A DNA stretch of 64,000 bases from Agelaius tricolor. Taxonomy: Eukaryota; Chordata; Aves; Passeriformes; Icteridae. The notes under the pieces were generated by a model that was not told the origin of the DNA, searched no databases, and was given only the letters and a program-made list of their open reading frames with translations. The position numbers and the translations under genes were made by a program. The stretch covers positions 12,506,501 through 12,570,500 of the forward strand of contig JALJCS010000015.1 of assembly GCA_023055355.1 (NCBI GenBank). The letters run 5' to 3'. Shown here piece by piece: positions 47,929 through 60,648 of this stretch (position 1 is its first letter; the number at the start of each line of letters is the position of its first letter).

Positions 47929-49333
47929 CAGCCAGGTGGTGGAGCTGCAGGTGGTGTCAGGTCCAGCCACGATGATCTGCCCATGACAAGGGGACATAAT
48001 TTTTTCCACTGTGGCTCAGACACCTTTCCCTCCCTGGCCTCACCCTGTAACTACCTCAAAGCTGTTAGGGAAACAAGGGATTGAGCTCCACATCAGTTTT
48101 AAGCAAGGGTATAATCAGAGCAGGCTACAGAAGGCAGCACTGTCACCTTTCAACAAGAAAAAATCACAAAGCAGAGCAACTCTCAGTTCCTGAACTTCGC
48201 TCCTAGAATTAAGGGGCTCCCCCAGTCAAACCCTCCCATTCACAAGAGCCAGTGGTGCCCCACTCTGACCAGGTGCCTGGAGCTGTAACCACTGAAAATA
48301 GAGATGGGTACTCTTCTTAGCAGGCAGCTGTGCTGCATCCATAAATCACTGTGTGCAGGTACTGTTAATGTTTGCCTAAACTTTGTTCCCTGAAGAATCC
48401 CTCAAGAATTGTGAGGAAACAAACCATTAGAGCTAACCTGCTTATTACCTTCCAAAACATATGTGCTGTTTTATAAGTAAGCATTATAACCACAGTAACT
48501 GAGCCAATCATCTTAAGTAAAACTGTTTAAAACCCCCAAACCTATCTCTGTTCCCTGACAGGGAATATTACAGCTGCTCGCAGCTACTAAGACTGAACAT
48601 TTCCTTTTCCAGTGCAGATGCTGTTGGCACTACTGGGCTGATCCTAAAATGACTTCAAAGCTATATCAACAAGGTCCATGAATATTCAGGCACTAAGGAA
48701 TTTGGGCAGATATCCCAGAAGTGGCAAGGCCTGGTGCTGAATCTAAAGCTCTCCCAGTTTTTTGTGTTGGAAACACAACTATTCAGATGGCTTTATGCTC
48801 TAATGGGAGCATTGAATACTGTGAAACAAATAAACGACTAAAATCATTCTCTGTTGATTAAAATAAAGTGGTTTAGGGTTTTATTTTTGTCTTATACAGC
48901 CAGTAACAGTGCTGCCCCTCACAGAACTGCACACACTATTTTTCAGCAGCTGCTGCTTATCCATCCCTTTGGATGAGAACTGTGGCTTTGCTCTTCCCCC
49001 TCGTGAGCAGTAATGCATGGGGACAAAGCTGGCCAGGGGTTGTTTTCTGAAGGGCTCAGGTCACAGACAGCATTTGTTCCCTGTGCCACAGCTCAGGGTG
49101 GAGCTGGGAAAGCAGGTATGACAGCCACAGATGCAGGCAGTGTGGGAGGGAAGCAGAAGAGGAGGAGCATGTGGAAGCCGAGCTGCTGCTGCTCCGCTGC
49201 TGCTCCAAGCTCCCAGGGCAGCCTCATCCTCTGCTCTTCTGGCACAGACTTTCTCTGCCACACCAGCACCAACTGCCCAACCTGGATGTCACCTCTTGGA
49301 TGACACAAATTCCTCAACTCCTTTTTTTGCCAG

Positions 49334-49503
49334 TTCCTGGAATAAACTGCACGAGAGACAGAGAGAACTCGGAAGAATCATCTGAAGAAAATTACTCCTC
49401 AAAGGAAATACACAGCATTGGAAAAGGCAAAAGTTCACTTCTGGCCTAACAAAGCACAGATAGTCAGCAGTCAGGGCTGCAGTGACTGTTCTTGCCTGGC
49501 TCC
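49334..49503 (+). other. Likely 5' UTR of the galanin receptor 1-like gene
   Basis: A strong acceptor (CCTTTTTTTGCCAG) ends at 49333. From there to the ATG at 49504 no other ATG occurs, whereas ATGs are present just upstream. This suggests a spliced leader with an unseen upstream non-coding exon. It is inferred from splice signal and ATG spacing. Confidence 0.4.
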
Positions 49504-50211
49504 ATGGAGGAGCAGGAATACAACTTTGTGCTGTCCTTTGGAGCCAACACCAGCAAGTGCAGCCTTGAGACCAACCAAACAGAGGCCCAAACGTGCTGGA
49601 CAGGAGCGACCAGGGGCGGCCCAGAGGTGGTGATTGTACCGGTGCTTTTTGGGTTGATTTTTCTCCTGGGAATGGTGGGAAACACGTTAGTGTTGGTTGT
49701 TTTGGGGCGTCTTCGGCCTGGGGGCCGCCCATCGCGCAGTGCCACCAACATCTTCATCCTCAACTTAAGCATTGCAGACTTCTCCTTCCTGCTCTTCTGC
49801 GTTCCCTTCCAGGCCACCATCTACTCCCTTCCAGAGTGGATCTTCGGTGCCTTCTTTTGCAAGTGGGTTCACTACTTGGCCATGGCAACGATGCTGGTCA
49901 GCATCTTCACTCTGGTGGCCATGTCTGTGGACAGGTACATTGCTGTGGTCCACGCCAAGCGCTCGCCCTGCATCCGCAGCAAGCGCAACGCTGCCCTCGG
50001 CGTGGCTGTCATCTGGCTGCTGTCCCTCCTCATCGCCATCCCCGTGGCCCAGCACCAGGCCCTCATGAGCGGCCACCAGCAGGCACCCAACAGCTCTTTC
50101 TGCTGGGAGCACTGGGCAAACGGCTCCACGGCCAAGCAGATGTACAAGATCACCATCCTGCTGGTGGGATACCTCCTGCCCCTGCTGCTCATCACCTGCT
50201 GCTATGCCAAG
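49504..50211 (+). CDS. GALR1-like exon 1 (N-terminus to TM5)
   Basis: 236 codons from ATG (context TCCATGG) to CYAK, donor GTGGGT. Covers the extracellular tail and TM1-TM5. The high GC of this exon contrasts with its introns. Confidence 0.94.
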
Positions 50212-53200
50212 GTGGGTGCCAGGGATGGGAATAATGCTTAAATGGAGGGAAAGATCCCAGACTCCTTGTGGCTTGTGTGCGTACACAACTACACAGCCAA
50301 CCCTTTCCATATCCTCTCCTGGTACAGAATACTTTTTTGAGGTGAGGGAGGGAAGGAAAACAGAGAATGAAATTACACCAGCTAACAAAAAGGATTAAAA
50401 CTACCAAGATGACACCCAGCCTGTCACCCAAACCCCCTAAAGGCTCTTGCTGTTTTTCATATTTTTCATTTTGTTCTTTCTAAATAACAAATGTTTGCTA
50501 CTGGCAAGAGGAAAACCTATGAAGAGATGAACATTTCCAGGTTATTGCTGTGCTGTAATCAGGTTTCAAAAGCTAGATCCAGATGTTGTTAATTGAGAAT
50601 TGCCTGGAGTGCTCCAACACTCCTTACGACCCTCCCTCTGGAGGGTGACCCACTGTATTTGTTTGTGCTGCCCCCAGGAGTGACAGGACAGCCCCACCAG
50701 AGCACAGGACTAGCAGCCTGCTCTCTGCCCATGAGTATCATCAGCCTAGGGAATAAATGAAGACAATTTGAGGCTCAATATAAAATTCAAAGTCCATCTG
50801 AAAACTCCTGTGGATTTCAGCACAGTGCCAGCTGCGCTCTTAATATTTGCTGCACTACTGAAAGCCTAGCAGGCTTAATGCTCTTTCCAAACCTTTTTTC
50901 TTGAAAGAGAAATTTGAGAGTTTAGAATTAAAAGTCTGAAACATCAAAGTCATCTTTGAAGTCGTGTTAAAATGATTACTTCAAATTTTTGGTGCTTGTA
51001 TGAGGAGTTCTAGTATTAATACACAAATTTCAATTTCCCATTCAATATATTGCTCCTTTTTTCCTCCCAAGGTTTTATACCACCTCCATACGAAAGTAAA
51101 GAACATTTCCAAGAAGTCAGAGAGATCAAAGAAGAAGGTAAATATCTTTGGTTTAATCAGTATATTGACTATAATACAATAGATATGCCAGGTTTATAAA
51201 GTAATCAGCCTGGTCTGTGCTGATCCCAGCTGATTTAGAGACTTTACAGTTTCTGCTAGTCCTTTTGCCTATGAATCCTAACCAGATTTAACTATAGGTT
51301 GTATTAATTTCTATTGTTTCATTACATTCACTAGCATACACTCAGTTTTGTTTGCAATATACTTATGAGGACCAATTCATAATTGGTCTTGCACTTACAC
51401 TGTCTGCAAGGTTAGAATTCAACTGGTATTTGCAATATTATCTCATAACACAATAACTGTCCCAGTTATACTACACCACCGACAATATTTATTAGACAGG
51501 TGTTACTTACCCTCTCCTCTCTGGATCAATAGTGCAGACTACAAAGAGAAAGCAGAGTCAGAGTTTTTGTGTGTTTAACAGCTACTATGAGAAAAGGCAA
51601 CCAAGATGTATTGACAATTTTGATAATGTAAAATGCAGCAAAGTGCTAAGAAGCACTGTCATTCCACACAGAATCATTTCACAAGTTTGAAAAATTGCTT
51701 TAGGTCTCAAAATCACCATAAAATCCCTAAATTGATCAGTTTAAATTTCCCTCCAGAATTTCCTTACTTATGTATGAATGGCACACTACCTATTTTGTTG
51801 CTAATTTTTAAGAGAATACTACCAACAGTTGAAAATTACTACTGTTACTTCCCTGTAAAGAAGTTAAGAATTTCATTTATGACAATGTATCCACTTGTGT
51901 TGTTTTCAGATTTACTCTGTAGAGTTAGATGAAAAAACAGCACTACAGTTTCTTCAATCTCAAGTTTAGTTATTAGATATTGCCAAGAGGATAAATTTTT
52001 AAAAAACACCTTTGATTTTAGCTGTTCAAACAAGTTAGTGGTGCAGCACTTTTTCCTCCCTCTCCTTAAGTATTTCCCTGGCCACAATTATGAAACACCC
52101 AACAGCAATTCTTGTTCCATATAGCACAGTCAGGCCTAGTTAAATAGGTGATCCTTTCAGATAGAAGAAAAATTAAATACATGCCTCTACACACACACAT
52201 CATCCTTCACAACATGTCTTCTTCCAGCCTGTCTGTGTAGAAATTGTCCATCTAGCCTTCCTGCATGCCAAACATCTCCTTTAGTGTACTTAAAGGGGTT
52301 TTTTGTTGCAAACACTACTCAATATTTCTCAGGAAGACTTCCTTGAGTTCCCACTTCCCACTCAATTCTTGTATATTCTTTCAAAGCATACTTGAAACAC
52401 AAGAGTGAGAGCCAGTTTTTAAAGCATATCTTCTTAAGAACATTTAATGTTAGAGCCTAATGAGAAACTCATAGATGGCTGTCAGTTCTGTTAGTCCAGC
52501 TTCCTTCATATGTACTTAGTGGGTCCATTTGTGAAGGTAGCTGTGTTTGGGTTTAATTCATAAACCTCATCAGGGATTAAGTGAAGAGCTTTTGTTTATT
52601 TAACTGAAAAATGTTTGACAAATGAATCTTGATCCACATTTGGAAGGTTAATTTAGGACATACAGAACATTGAGTTTGTTCTAAAATATGTGTGACTTCA
52701 GTGGTTAAACCCTGATTGCCTTGAGCTATGAGAGAAGGTGTAGCACAACAGCCAAGTCTTCCCACATGAGGTGATAAAATTGTCTGAGTCACATCTGTTA
52801 ATTCACAGTGTGCATCTTCACCAAACTGATATGGAAAACAAGATCTCATATTCATAAAAAAGAGGATAGTCTGAAATTATGACCATGCAGTTCCTGCTTC
52901 ATTCCTACAATTTCAAGAAAACAGGGCATTGGAGCTACTATCCTACTTCTACCCCCAAGAGATTGGGGTGTGGGTTTGCGCTTTTTGGGTTTTCCCCTTT
53001 GGGTTTGGTTTGGGTTTTTTTCTGTTTGGTTTGTGGGTCTAGTGTTGTTTTGTTTTTAAACTGTTAAAGAGCAAATTTTGCAAACAGTTTTTTGTTCAAA
53101 TCTCCCAATGCTCATATAGGCTCTGTATGTGAGTTAAGGTCTCAAAAGAATCAAATTGCAGACTCAGAGTCCTTGTTGAACAAGATTTTCCAGTGAAACA

Positions 53201-56200
53201 GTTGCCAACATTACCACTGCAAACAGTTTGCTCTGCATTTCAGAAGCTATAAGAACTCTCATCAAGATTGAACACTTCAAGATAAAACATAGTTAAGAAA
53301 GAAATCAAATGACATAGAGCTCAGGGAATGGTCTTGCCATAAGCAGCATTCCACATCTGCTTCTGAAAAAATAGTTTTACCAGGTAAGATTTTTTTTAAA
53401 TGTCAAGACTTATTTCAGGATCTTTACCTTTCATTGACCTTGCTGGAGTCCTGGTGTGACACCAGTCCCTCCCCACCCCCAGATCCTATAACACTGATAA
53501 CAGGCAGAAGAGACACCATTCTTACTCACATTGTTTGAGCCATAGCACACAGTAAGAAGCATTACTGGGACAAATCCAAGGTAAAGCCACCTGAAAGGTC
53601 ATAGAGGAGCTGGTATTTTGTCTGCTATTAGAACACCCTGGAAATCTGGAAACAGCATGTGAACCTCAATAAGACAAACACTTACAGAACAAGTGGGACA
53701 CTGCTGGATGTAGACCTAAGGTGATTTCTAAAGAGATGATGATGGCATGGCCAAATGAACAGTCCCAGTGTTGTGCAAGTACATGCATGATTTTCCTAGC
53801 TGTACTGCTGTAGCAAAGAAAGCAAAATAATCCTGGATTTAACTGACTCTAAGTATGTGAAGCATATTACTGGAGCCCAGGTACTTGATACTGTAGCTCA
53901 ACCTCTTCCTTTAAAGGTCACACTGTACCAGTAATTTGTATCTATGCCTTTAAAATGAAAAAAAAAATTATAAACCTTTTTTGTTTAATAAATCAAACCT
54001 AGGGAAACAGGAAACAAAGCGTAATGAACAGCGTATTAGGAATTTGTTTTTCCAAGAAGTCTCTTGCTTGATCCTCTACCCCTTTCTGCCTTTTTGTGAC
54101 ACAGCATGGTTCCCAGTGCCTGCTCCCTCCAGCTGTGCTCCCTCCAGCTGTGCTCCCTCCAGCTGTGCTCCCTGCCCTCCCTGGCGTGTGCTGCCTGCTC
54201 CCAGCAGAGCAGCACCTGCTGCCCAGGGCCCCCAGAGCTGCACGAGCAGGCAAGTGTGTGATAACTCTGTCTGTTATCACAGTATGGAAACAAAACCCAG
54301 CTAAAAGTTCAATCAGTGCTAGAGGTTTGGCTATCCACAGTTAAAAGGAACTCTGACACGTGCACCTACAGAGTGGCATTGCCACCCCATTTCCTCTCAT
54401 GGGGGTCTTGTCAAGAAGTTCTCACTGCTATATGAAGCATCATCTCTAAACAAAGTCTCCAACACCAGGCTTCATGTCACCAGGATCTGAGACCCTGCTG
54501 TTGTCTCCCAGACCACAGTGCCACAAGATATAGCTGGGCTTTCAGTGTGGGTTTTATTTCCTGTACAATGTTTGTAAAGTCACTTTTCCTTTCTCTTCCA
54601 TTACTGGTCTTTCTACTGTCTGTCACTGTCCCATTTGCCACAACGTTGTACTCAAGGTCTGGTATTTGAAGATACATAGGGACTAAAAGGACAGCCTAAG
54701 AGAGCCCTGGTTTTTAGGACAAACTACTCATGGGCAAGTTTAGACCCTCTATTGTAAAGTCAGTTACAACTAGATTTTGTTTGAATAGGTCCAGTTTATG
54801 AATAACCCAGAGAGCTCTGACAGCTGTCACCCACTCCAAGTCAGTGTTCAAACCCCTGCTAAAATGAACAAGTCTGTCTTTAGCAGAATCCTACAAATGC
54901 CATACAGGTACATATCACCCCCCCCCAAAAAAAAGAAAAAAAAAAAAAAGAAAAAAAAGAAAAAACCCAAAAGATTTTGTGCTTGGTTGTGATCTGATCT
55001 TTAAGCTTTTAACTTGCAGGATGGTTATGTTCAAACTACAGCAACCTTTTCAATTTGTGCACACATGAAACTTTGCAAAAATTTCCCAAGCACAAAGTTT
55101 GCTGCATCCTGACTTCACATTCCATTATCAGAAGAATTTGACCCTTAATTCAGATTCCCACTTTGAAATTTTTGTATAACTTTGGCATCTACACGTCAAA
55201 TGAGGGACATGCTCAATTTAAAATGCTTTTCCATTTGTACCATCTCTGCATTAGAGCAAGAAAGATGTTTAGAATTTTTTGCAGGCCTAGGCTGAAATTC
55301 TGCATGATGAACTAAGACTGTGCCTGCAGAAGAGAGGCATGACTGGCTGCTTCCCCATTTAATGCCATACTAGCTGTACCAGTTTGCCAGCCTTGAAAAT
55401 CAGATTGTGTGATGCTGCAGGATTCTCTTTTGAAGTCTTGGATAATCGTTTTTTGAGGCCAGCCAGCAAGACCACATGCTAAGAAATTCTGTGCACCCCT
55501 CTATGACAATGAAGTATATTTCAGTTCTGTTACCTCTTTTCTCAGCTACTCAGAGTACAGCAAGTCTGTAATTTGGCTCCAAAGAAAGTTAATGATTCCC
55601 TGTCTGACAGTGTTGCAAAATGTTTCATAAGAGCCCAGCCCCAGGAACTCTGGTCTTACATCTGCCTTAAATAAGATGATTTAATGATGGAAATTAATGC
55701 AAACTAAGGTCTAGCATGGCCCTGTGGTGTTTTACTGGCCTCTGGAGCACACCAGGGTTCCTCAGTGTTTACTCACTTCTGTATTGTGCATCTTTAAAGA
55801 GCAAATAACAAGTTTTGCAAACTGAACAATCTGAAATTATTTTTCAAGTTTAAGAATGTGTCTGGGGATGTGAATTTTACAGCAATTTTGCAAGCTTCCT
55901 TGATAGGATAGAAGGAGTTGTGGGACCTTGAGGCCAAAAGCTTCAATTAACAGACCAAATGAGCCACTTAAAGATAACAAATTAGTACCATGCTTTTCTA
56001 TTGGTTAGCTACAACAGAAAGGTGAGCCGTGCCTGCCTGGTGGGTCAGCAGATCAGCTGTTCATTGCTTCCAGAGCTGAGTAAACATAAAGACATGTGGA
56101 GTTTATTTGGGACACTCCCTGGAGTGCTGCACTTTGAAGGTCATACAAGAGCCTGAGGTAAAAGATACAGAATTCCTTCAAGGTAGATGGGTACTCCTAA

Positions 56201-59200
56201 ACATTTTGGCCAAGAGAGGCAGATAAAAGTTGTGTACTAAACAAATGCTGTGTACTGAGCAAATGCTCTGTATGCTAAATGAATTATTTGGCTATTGTTC
56301 ATGCAAATTGAAGGTTTTCATGTAGGCAATGATCGTGATGTTCAAGGCCTTGGCATTTGAACAACAGAAAATACAGCAAAGGAACATGGAAGATCCTCAG
56401 AAGTGTCATCCTGCAGATTGTTTGGTTAACAGGAGCCCAGGGCAGCAGGAATTAAGAGCATCATTACCAATTAGGAGGTAATAGAAATATCACAATGCTC
56501 ATACACATTTATGAATAGAAAGTGAATAAATTTCAAGGGCACCAACAGAGGAGATTAGTGGCATAATCCCAGAATGAGAGGTGTGCAGATGAGCAGCTGG
56601 AACAGTGCAAGCAAGCTGCTGGGAAATGAAGAGTCCCTCTCAGCACATAAAGCAAGTAATCAAAATGAGCTGATAACATCTGAAAATATATTTACTTCAG
56701 TCCCTCCTCTTCTTCATGACATTCAGCTGCCATCTCTGGCTCCAAGAAAAAAGACAGAACAATAAAAAACAATACTTTCAGTGTGGTTTTCAGATCACTG
56801 AAGAGTAGAATTAGACTTAAGTGTAGTAAAAAAAAAGACCAAAGGGCAACGAGAAGTGCTTCAGTAGTAATTAGAAGATGAGTGTGCTCTGAAGTAGAGA
56901 CAGCTGCTATCCAACATTTAAATTACTTAAGAATAGGTATGCCATTTTCTAAACATTTTGCATTTATCACTAAGCTATGGGCATCTTTCTGGATTGTGCT
57001 TGGGACCTTTCTGTCAGAACTTTATGCGCAAAAAGGAAAAGAATGTTTGCAAATCCATCAGGGCAAGTCATTTGCCAACAAAGCAAACAAGAACGTGGCA
57101 CCAGCAGTGAAGGAAGGGGCAGTTTCCACTTTGCATGCTGGCTCACAGATGGACTCTGAGCAAAGGGATGCTCTCCATTGGGTGTCCCTGAATGTAAAGC
57201 CACACAAATTGTCTTCCTCAGAGGTTGGTAAGTTCCTCCAGCAGTGCAGTGGTATATTGCACTAAGCCACATGTCTTTCCTGGGCACTGACACTGGGTAC
57301 CTGCAGTATCCAAAAAGCTTAAGGCACCGTGGGTCACTACATATTTTCCAAGTCTTCACTATAATAAATTACAACATATAGTGAAGTCTGTAACTCTGTA
57401 GTTTACCATAATGAAGTATGGGGTAGTAAAAATGTGCACCAATTGTCTCTCAAACTTTAAGGAAAAGAATCTACAAGTTAGAGATGAGTATATCAGGAGA
57501 AAAGATTTATCAGTAAATGACATAATCAGATATCCTCCTAGAAAGCAGTAATAAAGGAAGAGTCATTTGTAATTTTCTGATAAGACAGTGTGGAAGAACT
57601 GGCACGGGCTTCTTTATGCATCTTCATTTAGAATTATGGAAGAAAAAAAGAAGAAAAAATAATCTCACCATATTCAGGAAGCAGCAGTTGTCTCACTAAT
57701 GAAGCCCAGTTTGTCTGCAAGCCAGTACTGTTTAATAAAAACCTAATTGAATGTTCTTTCCCATTTCTGTGTGGCTGAGGTACACAGTAGAAATGGATGG
57801 TCTGATCAGCTCTGAAAAATGATGTGCAGCTGAGCTGTCTCCAACTGGGACTAAATTAGGAAAGTGACAAGTCCTCTACCCCTCTAGACTGTTCTGTCCA
57901 CTTTATATTTTAATCTCGGGAATTTTCATTAATCTAACATTCAGGTGGTTCTTCCTAAAATATGTAAATCCATGGAATACTTGAAGCATTTGACTCATTA
58001 AAGGCAATCTTAATTTTGCCTTTGACAAGATGCCTGACAAGTTGAAGCAAGAAACTTCATTAAAATCTTATCAAGGACAACAGCTCTAAACACAATTAAA
58101 TGTTAAAGACTTCATCATCCTCCCGAATGAGGTATCTCACCCAAAATGTTTTTTAAACACATTTTCCAATGCTTTTTGAAGGATGGGAGAAGGCTAAAAG
58201 CAAGAAATAGCTTGTCCAGGGCCAGGGGGAAAAGTAATCAAAGGGCAAAACAGACAAAGAAATGCTGGGAAGCATAAATGAGAGGCAGATTACCCACAAA
58301 GATAACAAATGAATAAGCAAGTAAATTCAACACAATCTGCACATGACAGAAATGGGCAGGGGGGAAGGGAGGAATAACAGAAATTCATCTAATTATCTGA
58401 CAAGCAAAAAGATCTTGTTTTTGTCACCATGCTATTGATTCACTGCACGGTTTCAATGCACTTGGCCTGTACAACAAATACACTGTAAAGTATATCCTGG
58501 AGCTGCTTGACAGACTTCTAGGAGTAGTAAGAGAGATTTAAGTAGTCAATAGTGGTCATTGTACAGCTCTATTATGGACCCACCAAAATTTCAGAGTCGA
58601 ACCAGAAGGTTTGCATTAAGTGGGGACAGCTTGATCAACAGTAATGCAATAACTGTGCAAACTGTCACAGCTCATGGAAGAAGCTCAAACAGTACACAAC
58701 CTATTTGGATCAGTCCTCCACAGCTGGTCACAGTCTACAGTAACAGGAGTTTAAGCTACAGCAAAGTTACCACACTAAAATCCAAACAGTGTTTTGTTTC
58801 AGTTTCCTCTGTCTTAACTACGTATTCCCCAACTTGAAAAAACAGAGAGAAGTTCCATTTCCAAAATCTGTTTCTTGAGTCATGAATTATGTATGAGTGC
58901 TCTAGTATTGTCTGTGTTTTCCATCTGCAAAATCCCAAAAAGCTGGACCCCAGAAACAGCTCTGTGCTATTACATAGCAACTGCAAACCCATTGTGTAAT
59001 ACTCAGCCCTATGTTAAATTGTTATTTCACAATAAAAGGGGGAAAAGCTAGGTATATAAGCCTTATTCAAAAGCATATTTCAGTGCTTGTAGCCCCCTAA
59101 TTTAGGCAGATGGATGCTATGAAAGGTTGCCTGGGTAACAAGCCTAAGCTGCTTAACATTTCTAGAGGGTAAAGAAGTAGCACCATTATTGCTGGTGAAA

Positions 59201-60648
59201 GCTAATGATGGGACCTGTTTATTAATCATTTCTTTGGTACCCATGTACCACAGCAGGTGAGCCAGACCCCACAGGACAGCTAGGTCTGTGTCCTTCAGTG
59301 TCATCAACTCCTAATCATTCCAGTCTATTTTTAAGGACATCATCTGGCTCCCAGCATGGTTGGTTTGAGGACACTTGGCAGGGTAGTTTGTTCACTCTTA
59401 GGGGAACATTGTTAGCTCAGCTGTCTGACAGCATTCTGGTAGGTGAAACAAGGAAGCACCTGGAGCATGCCAGGTACACAATGGACCTACAGGTTATTGC
59501 CTTTCAAAGTTAATAGACCCTTATTTGAGAGACCCATTTGACAGAAATCTCTTTTTTTACTTGTATTGTAGTCTTGATCTAAAGTAATAACATCTTCCTT
59601 AGAGAGGTTAATGGGTTTAACTAAATGTAGCCATGATAACTACTGACTAAACAAATTTCTGTTCACTAGAAAATTATCCCTTTTCTAGGAAAGGAACTTT
59701 ACACTATTCACTTGAAATCATGCAAGGGAATTATTGACAGAAACATTGACCTAGACTACCAAGCACTGCAGGGACACACCTCTAACCCAGGCAGCAAAGG
59801 CTGGGATCTCACAGGCACAGGGAGCCTCCCTCAGGTCATCACCCAGCTAGGAATATGTCAGTGAGCACTGTGTATTAAAAAAAAAAATCCTCGATGCATT
59901 GGTTTTCTGAGTTTCTTCTGTAATAGGGAAGATACTGGAAAAACCTTTCTCCTCAGGCCAGCCTTTGTTACTCCTCTCAGTGGTGTGCTTACTTGGAAGT
60001 TGTTTTCCCCTGCAGTTATTTTCCATAGCCTCAATGTTCCTCACTCTCCAAGTGTTAGGAACTATTATTTCCACTCTTCCTTGTAACACATTGTTGCAGC
60101 CTTTGAACTGTTTGAAGTTTTATGGGCACTGCCTCAAGTGTCTATAGTTATTTGCTTGAGCTAAAACCAATCAATTCAAGTTTACCAGGGTTTTTAGCGT
60201 CCTTTTTCATATTGTCATGATTTGCCCACCTGGCAGTTGTCAGTGTTGCCTGACAGAGGAAAGCAAACCCTCATCCCACAGGCTCGCTTGCTCACCGTGA
60301 CCATTTAATACACAATCTTCTCTTCTCCAGACGGCGCAGACGGTGCTCCTCGTGGTCGCTGTGTTCCTGCTCTCCTGGCTGCCACACCACATCATCACCA
60401 TGTGGGCAGAGTTTGGGCACTTTCCCCTGAACAATATCTCCTTCACCTTCCGCATCATCTCTCACTGCCTGGCCTACGGGAACTCCTGCATCAACCCCAT
60501 CCTTTACGCTTTTCTCTCGGAGAATTTCCGCAAGGCCTGCCGCCAAGTCTTCACCTGCAAGCTCCTCCTGCGGCCGGTGGCCGCTGAGAAACTGGCCAGA
60601 GTGCGCATGGAGAACTTCTCCACCACCCACTCCACCACAAACGTGTAA
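49504..60648 (+). CDS. Galanin receptor type 1-like GPCR (3 exons, 363 aa)
   Basis: A class A G-protein-coupled receptor closest to galanin receptor 1; it fits the GALR1-like receptor (GalR1-L) described in chicken and other non-mammals. Coding exons are 49504-50211, 51072-51137 and 60331-60648, all joined in phase 0, the same places where GALR1 is split. Visible features: N-glycosylation sites N15 and N24; TM1 about 41-68; TM2 with NLSIAD (D92); C119 and C200 for the TM3-loop 2 disulfide; DRY at 143-145; TM5 about 214-236; SWLPHH in TM6; NPILY at 313-317 in TM7; and SENFRKAC after TM7 with palmitoylation-type cysteines. The ATG at 49504 is the first in-frame one. Ligand is presumably galanin or a related peptide, by family; H277-H278, E285 and F296 match galanin-contact positions, but human H267 is T281 here. 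It lies between DPEP2-like and DDX28. Confidence 0.93.
50212..51071 (+). other. GALR1-like intron 1
   Basis: An 860-bp intron. No feature of note. Confidence 0.85.
51072..51137 (+). CDS. GALR1-like exon 2 (66 bp, third intracellular loop)
   Basis: Encodes 22 residues, VLYHLHTKVKNISKKSERSK and KK, aligned with VLNHLHKKLKNMSKKSEASKKK of GALR1. Acceptor TTTTCCTCCCAAG, donor GTAAAT. It is a basic loop that couples to G proteins in this family. Confidence 0.93.
52965..53060. repeat. T/G-rich low-complexity tract
   Basis: Runs such as GGGTTTGGTTTGGG and TTTTGTTTTT dominate. Similar tracts occur at 21,721-21,755 and 61,501-61,541. Confidence 0.75.
54121..54175. repeat. 15-bp tandem repeat, 3.6 copies
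   Basis: The unit TGCTCCCTCCAGCTG starts at 54121, 54136 and 54151, with a partial fourth copy. It gives an in-frame Ser-Cys-Ala-Pro-Ser run in one open frame, which I regard as spurious. Confidence 0.95.
54918..54970. repeat. C-run then A-rich tract
   Basis: A run of about nine C followed by poly-A interrupted by single G residues. It could be the tail of an old retroposed element, but no body is recognisable. Confidence 0.8.
56235..56272. repeat. Short direct repeat
   Basis: TGTGTACTAAACAAATGCTG is followed at once by TGTGTACTGAGCAAATGCT, a duplication of about 19-20 bp with two changes. Confidence 0.7.
60331..60648 (+). CDS. GALR1-like exon 3 (TM6, TM7, C-tail)
   Basis: 105 codons from TAQTVLLVV to the stop TAA. 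Acceptor TCTTCTCTTCTCCAG. Contains SWLPHHIITMWAEFG (TM6 and loop 3) and NSCINPILYAF (TM7). The tail is Ser/Thr-rich near its end (STTHSTTNV), suiting receptor-kinase phosphorylation. Confidence 0.94.
   Translation, partial: TAQTVLLVVAVFLLSWLPHHIITMWAEFGHFPLNNISFTFRIISHCLAYGNSCINPILYAFLSENFRKACRQVFTCKLLLRPVAAEKLARVRMENFSTTHSTTNV

Larger units (their letters stand above)
39771..49333. other. Intergenic between DPEP2-like and the galanin receptor-like gene
   Basis: The two genes are divergent (minus then plus). No conserved coding exon was recognised. The stretch contains small duplications, a poly-A run at about 42,901-42,928 and a 27-bp tandem repeat at 47.84 kb. The longest open frames (for example 45,281-45,544 minus, 87 codons) resemble no known family. 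Confidence 0.65.
51138..60330 (+). other. GALR1-like intron 2 (about 9.2 kb)
   Basis: AT-rich intron. It contains a T/G-rich low-complexity stretch at about 52,965-53,060, a 15-bp tandem repeat at 54.12 kb and a C-run followed by an A-rich tract at about 54,918-54,970. Open frames are short and none shows a recognisable family. Confidence 0.75.

Noticed and set aside
49765..50388. Minus-strand open frame of 207 codons
   Set aside because: It is the antisense shadow of GC-rich GALR1-like exon 1.
54121..54304. Open frame with Ser-Cys-Ala-Pro repeats
   Set aside because: It results from the 15-bp tandem repeat inside the GALR1-like intron, without start context or homology.
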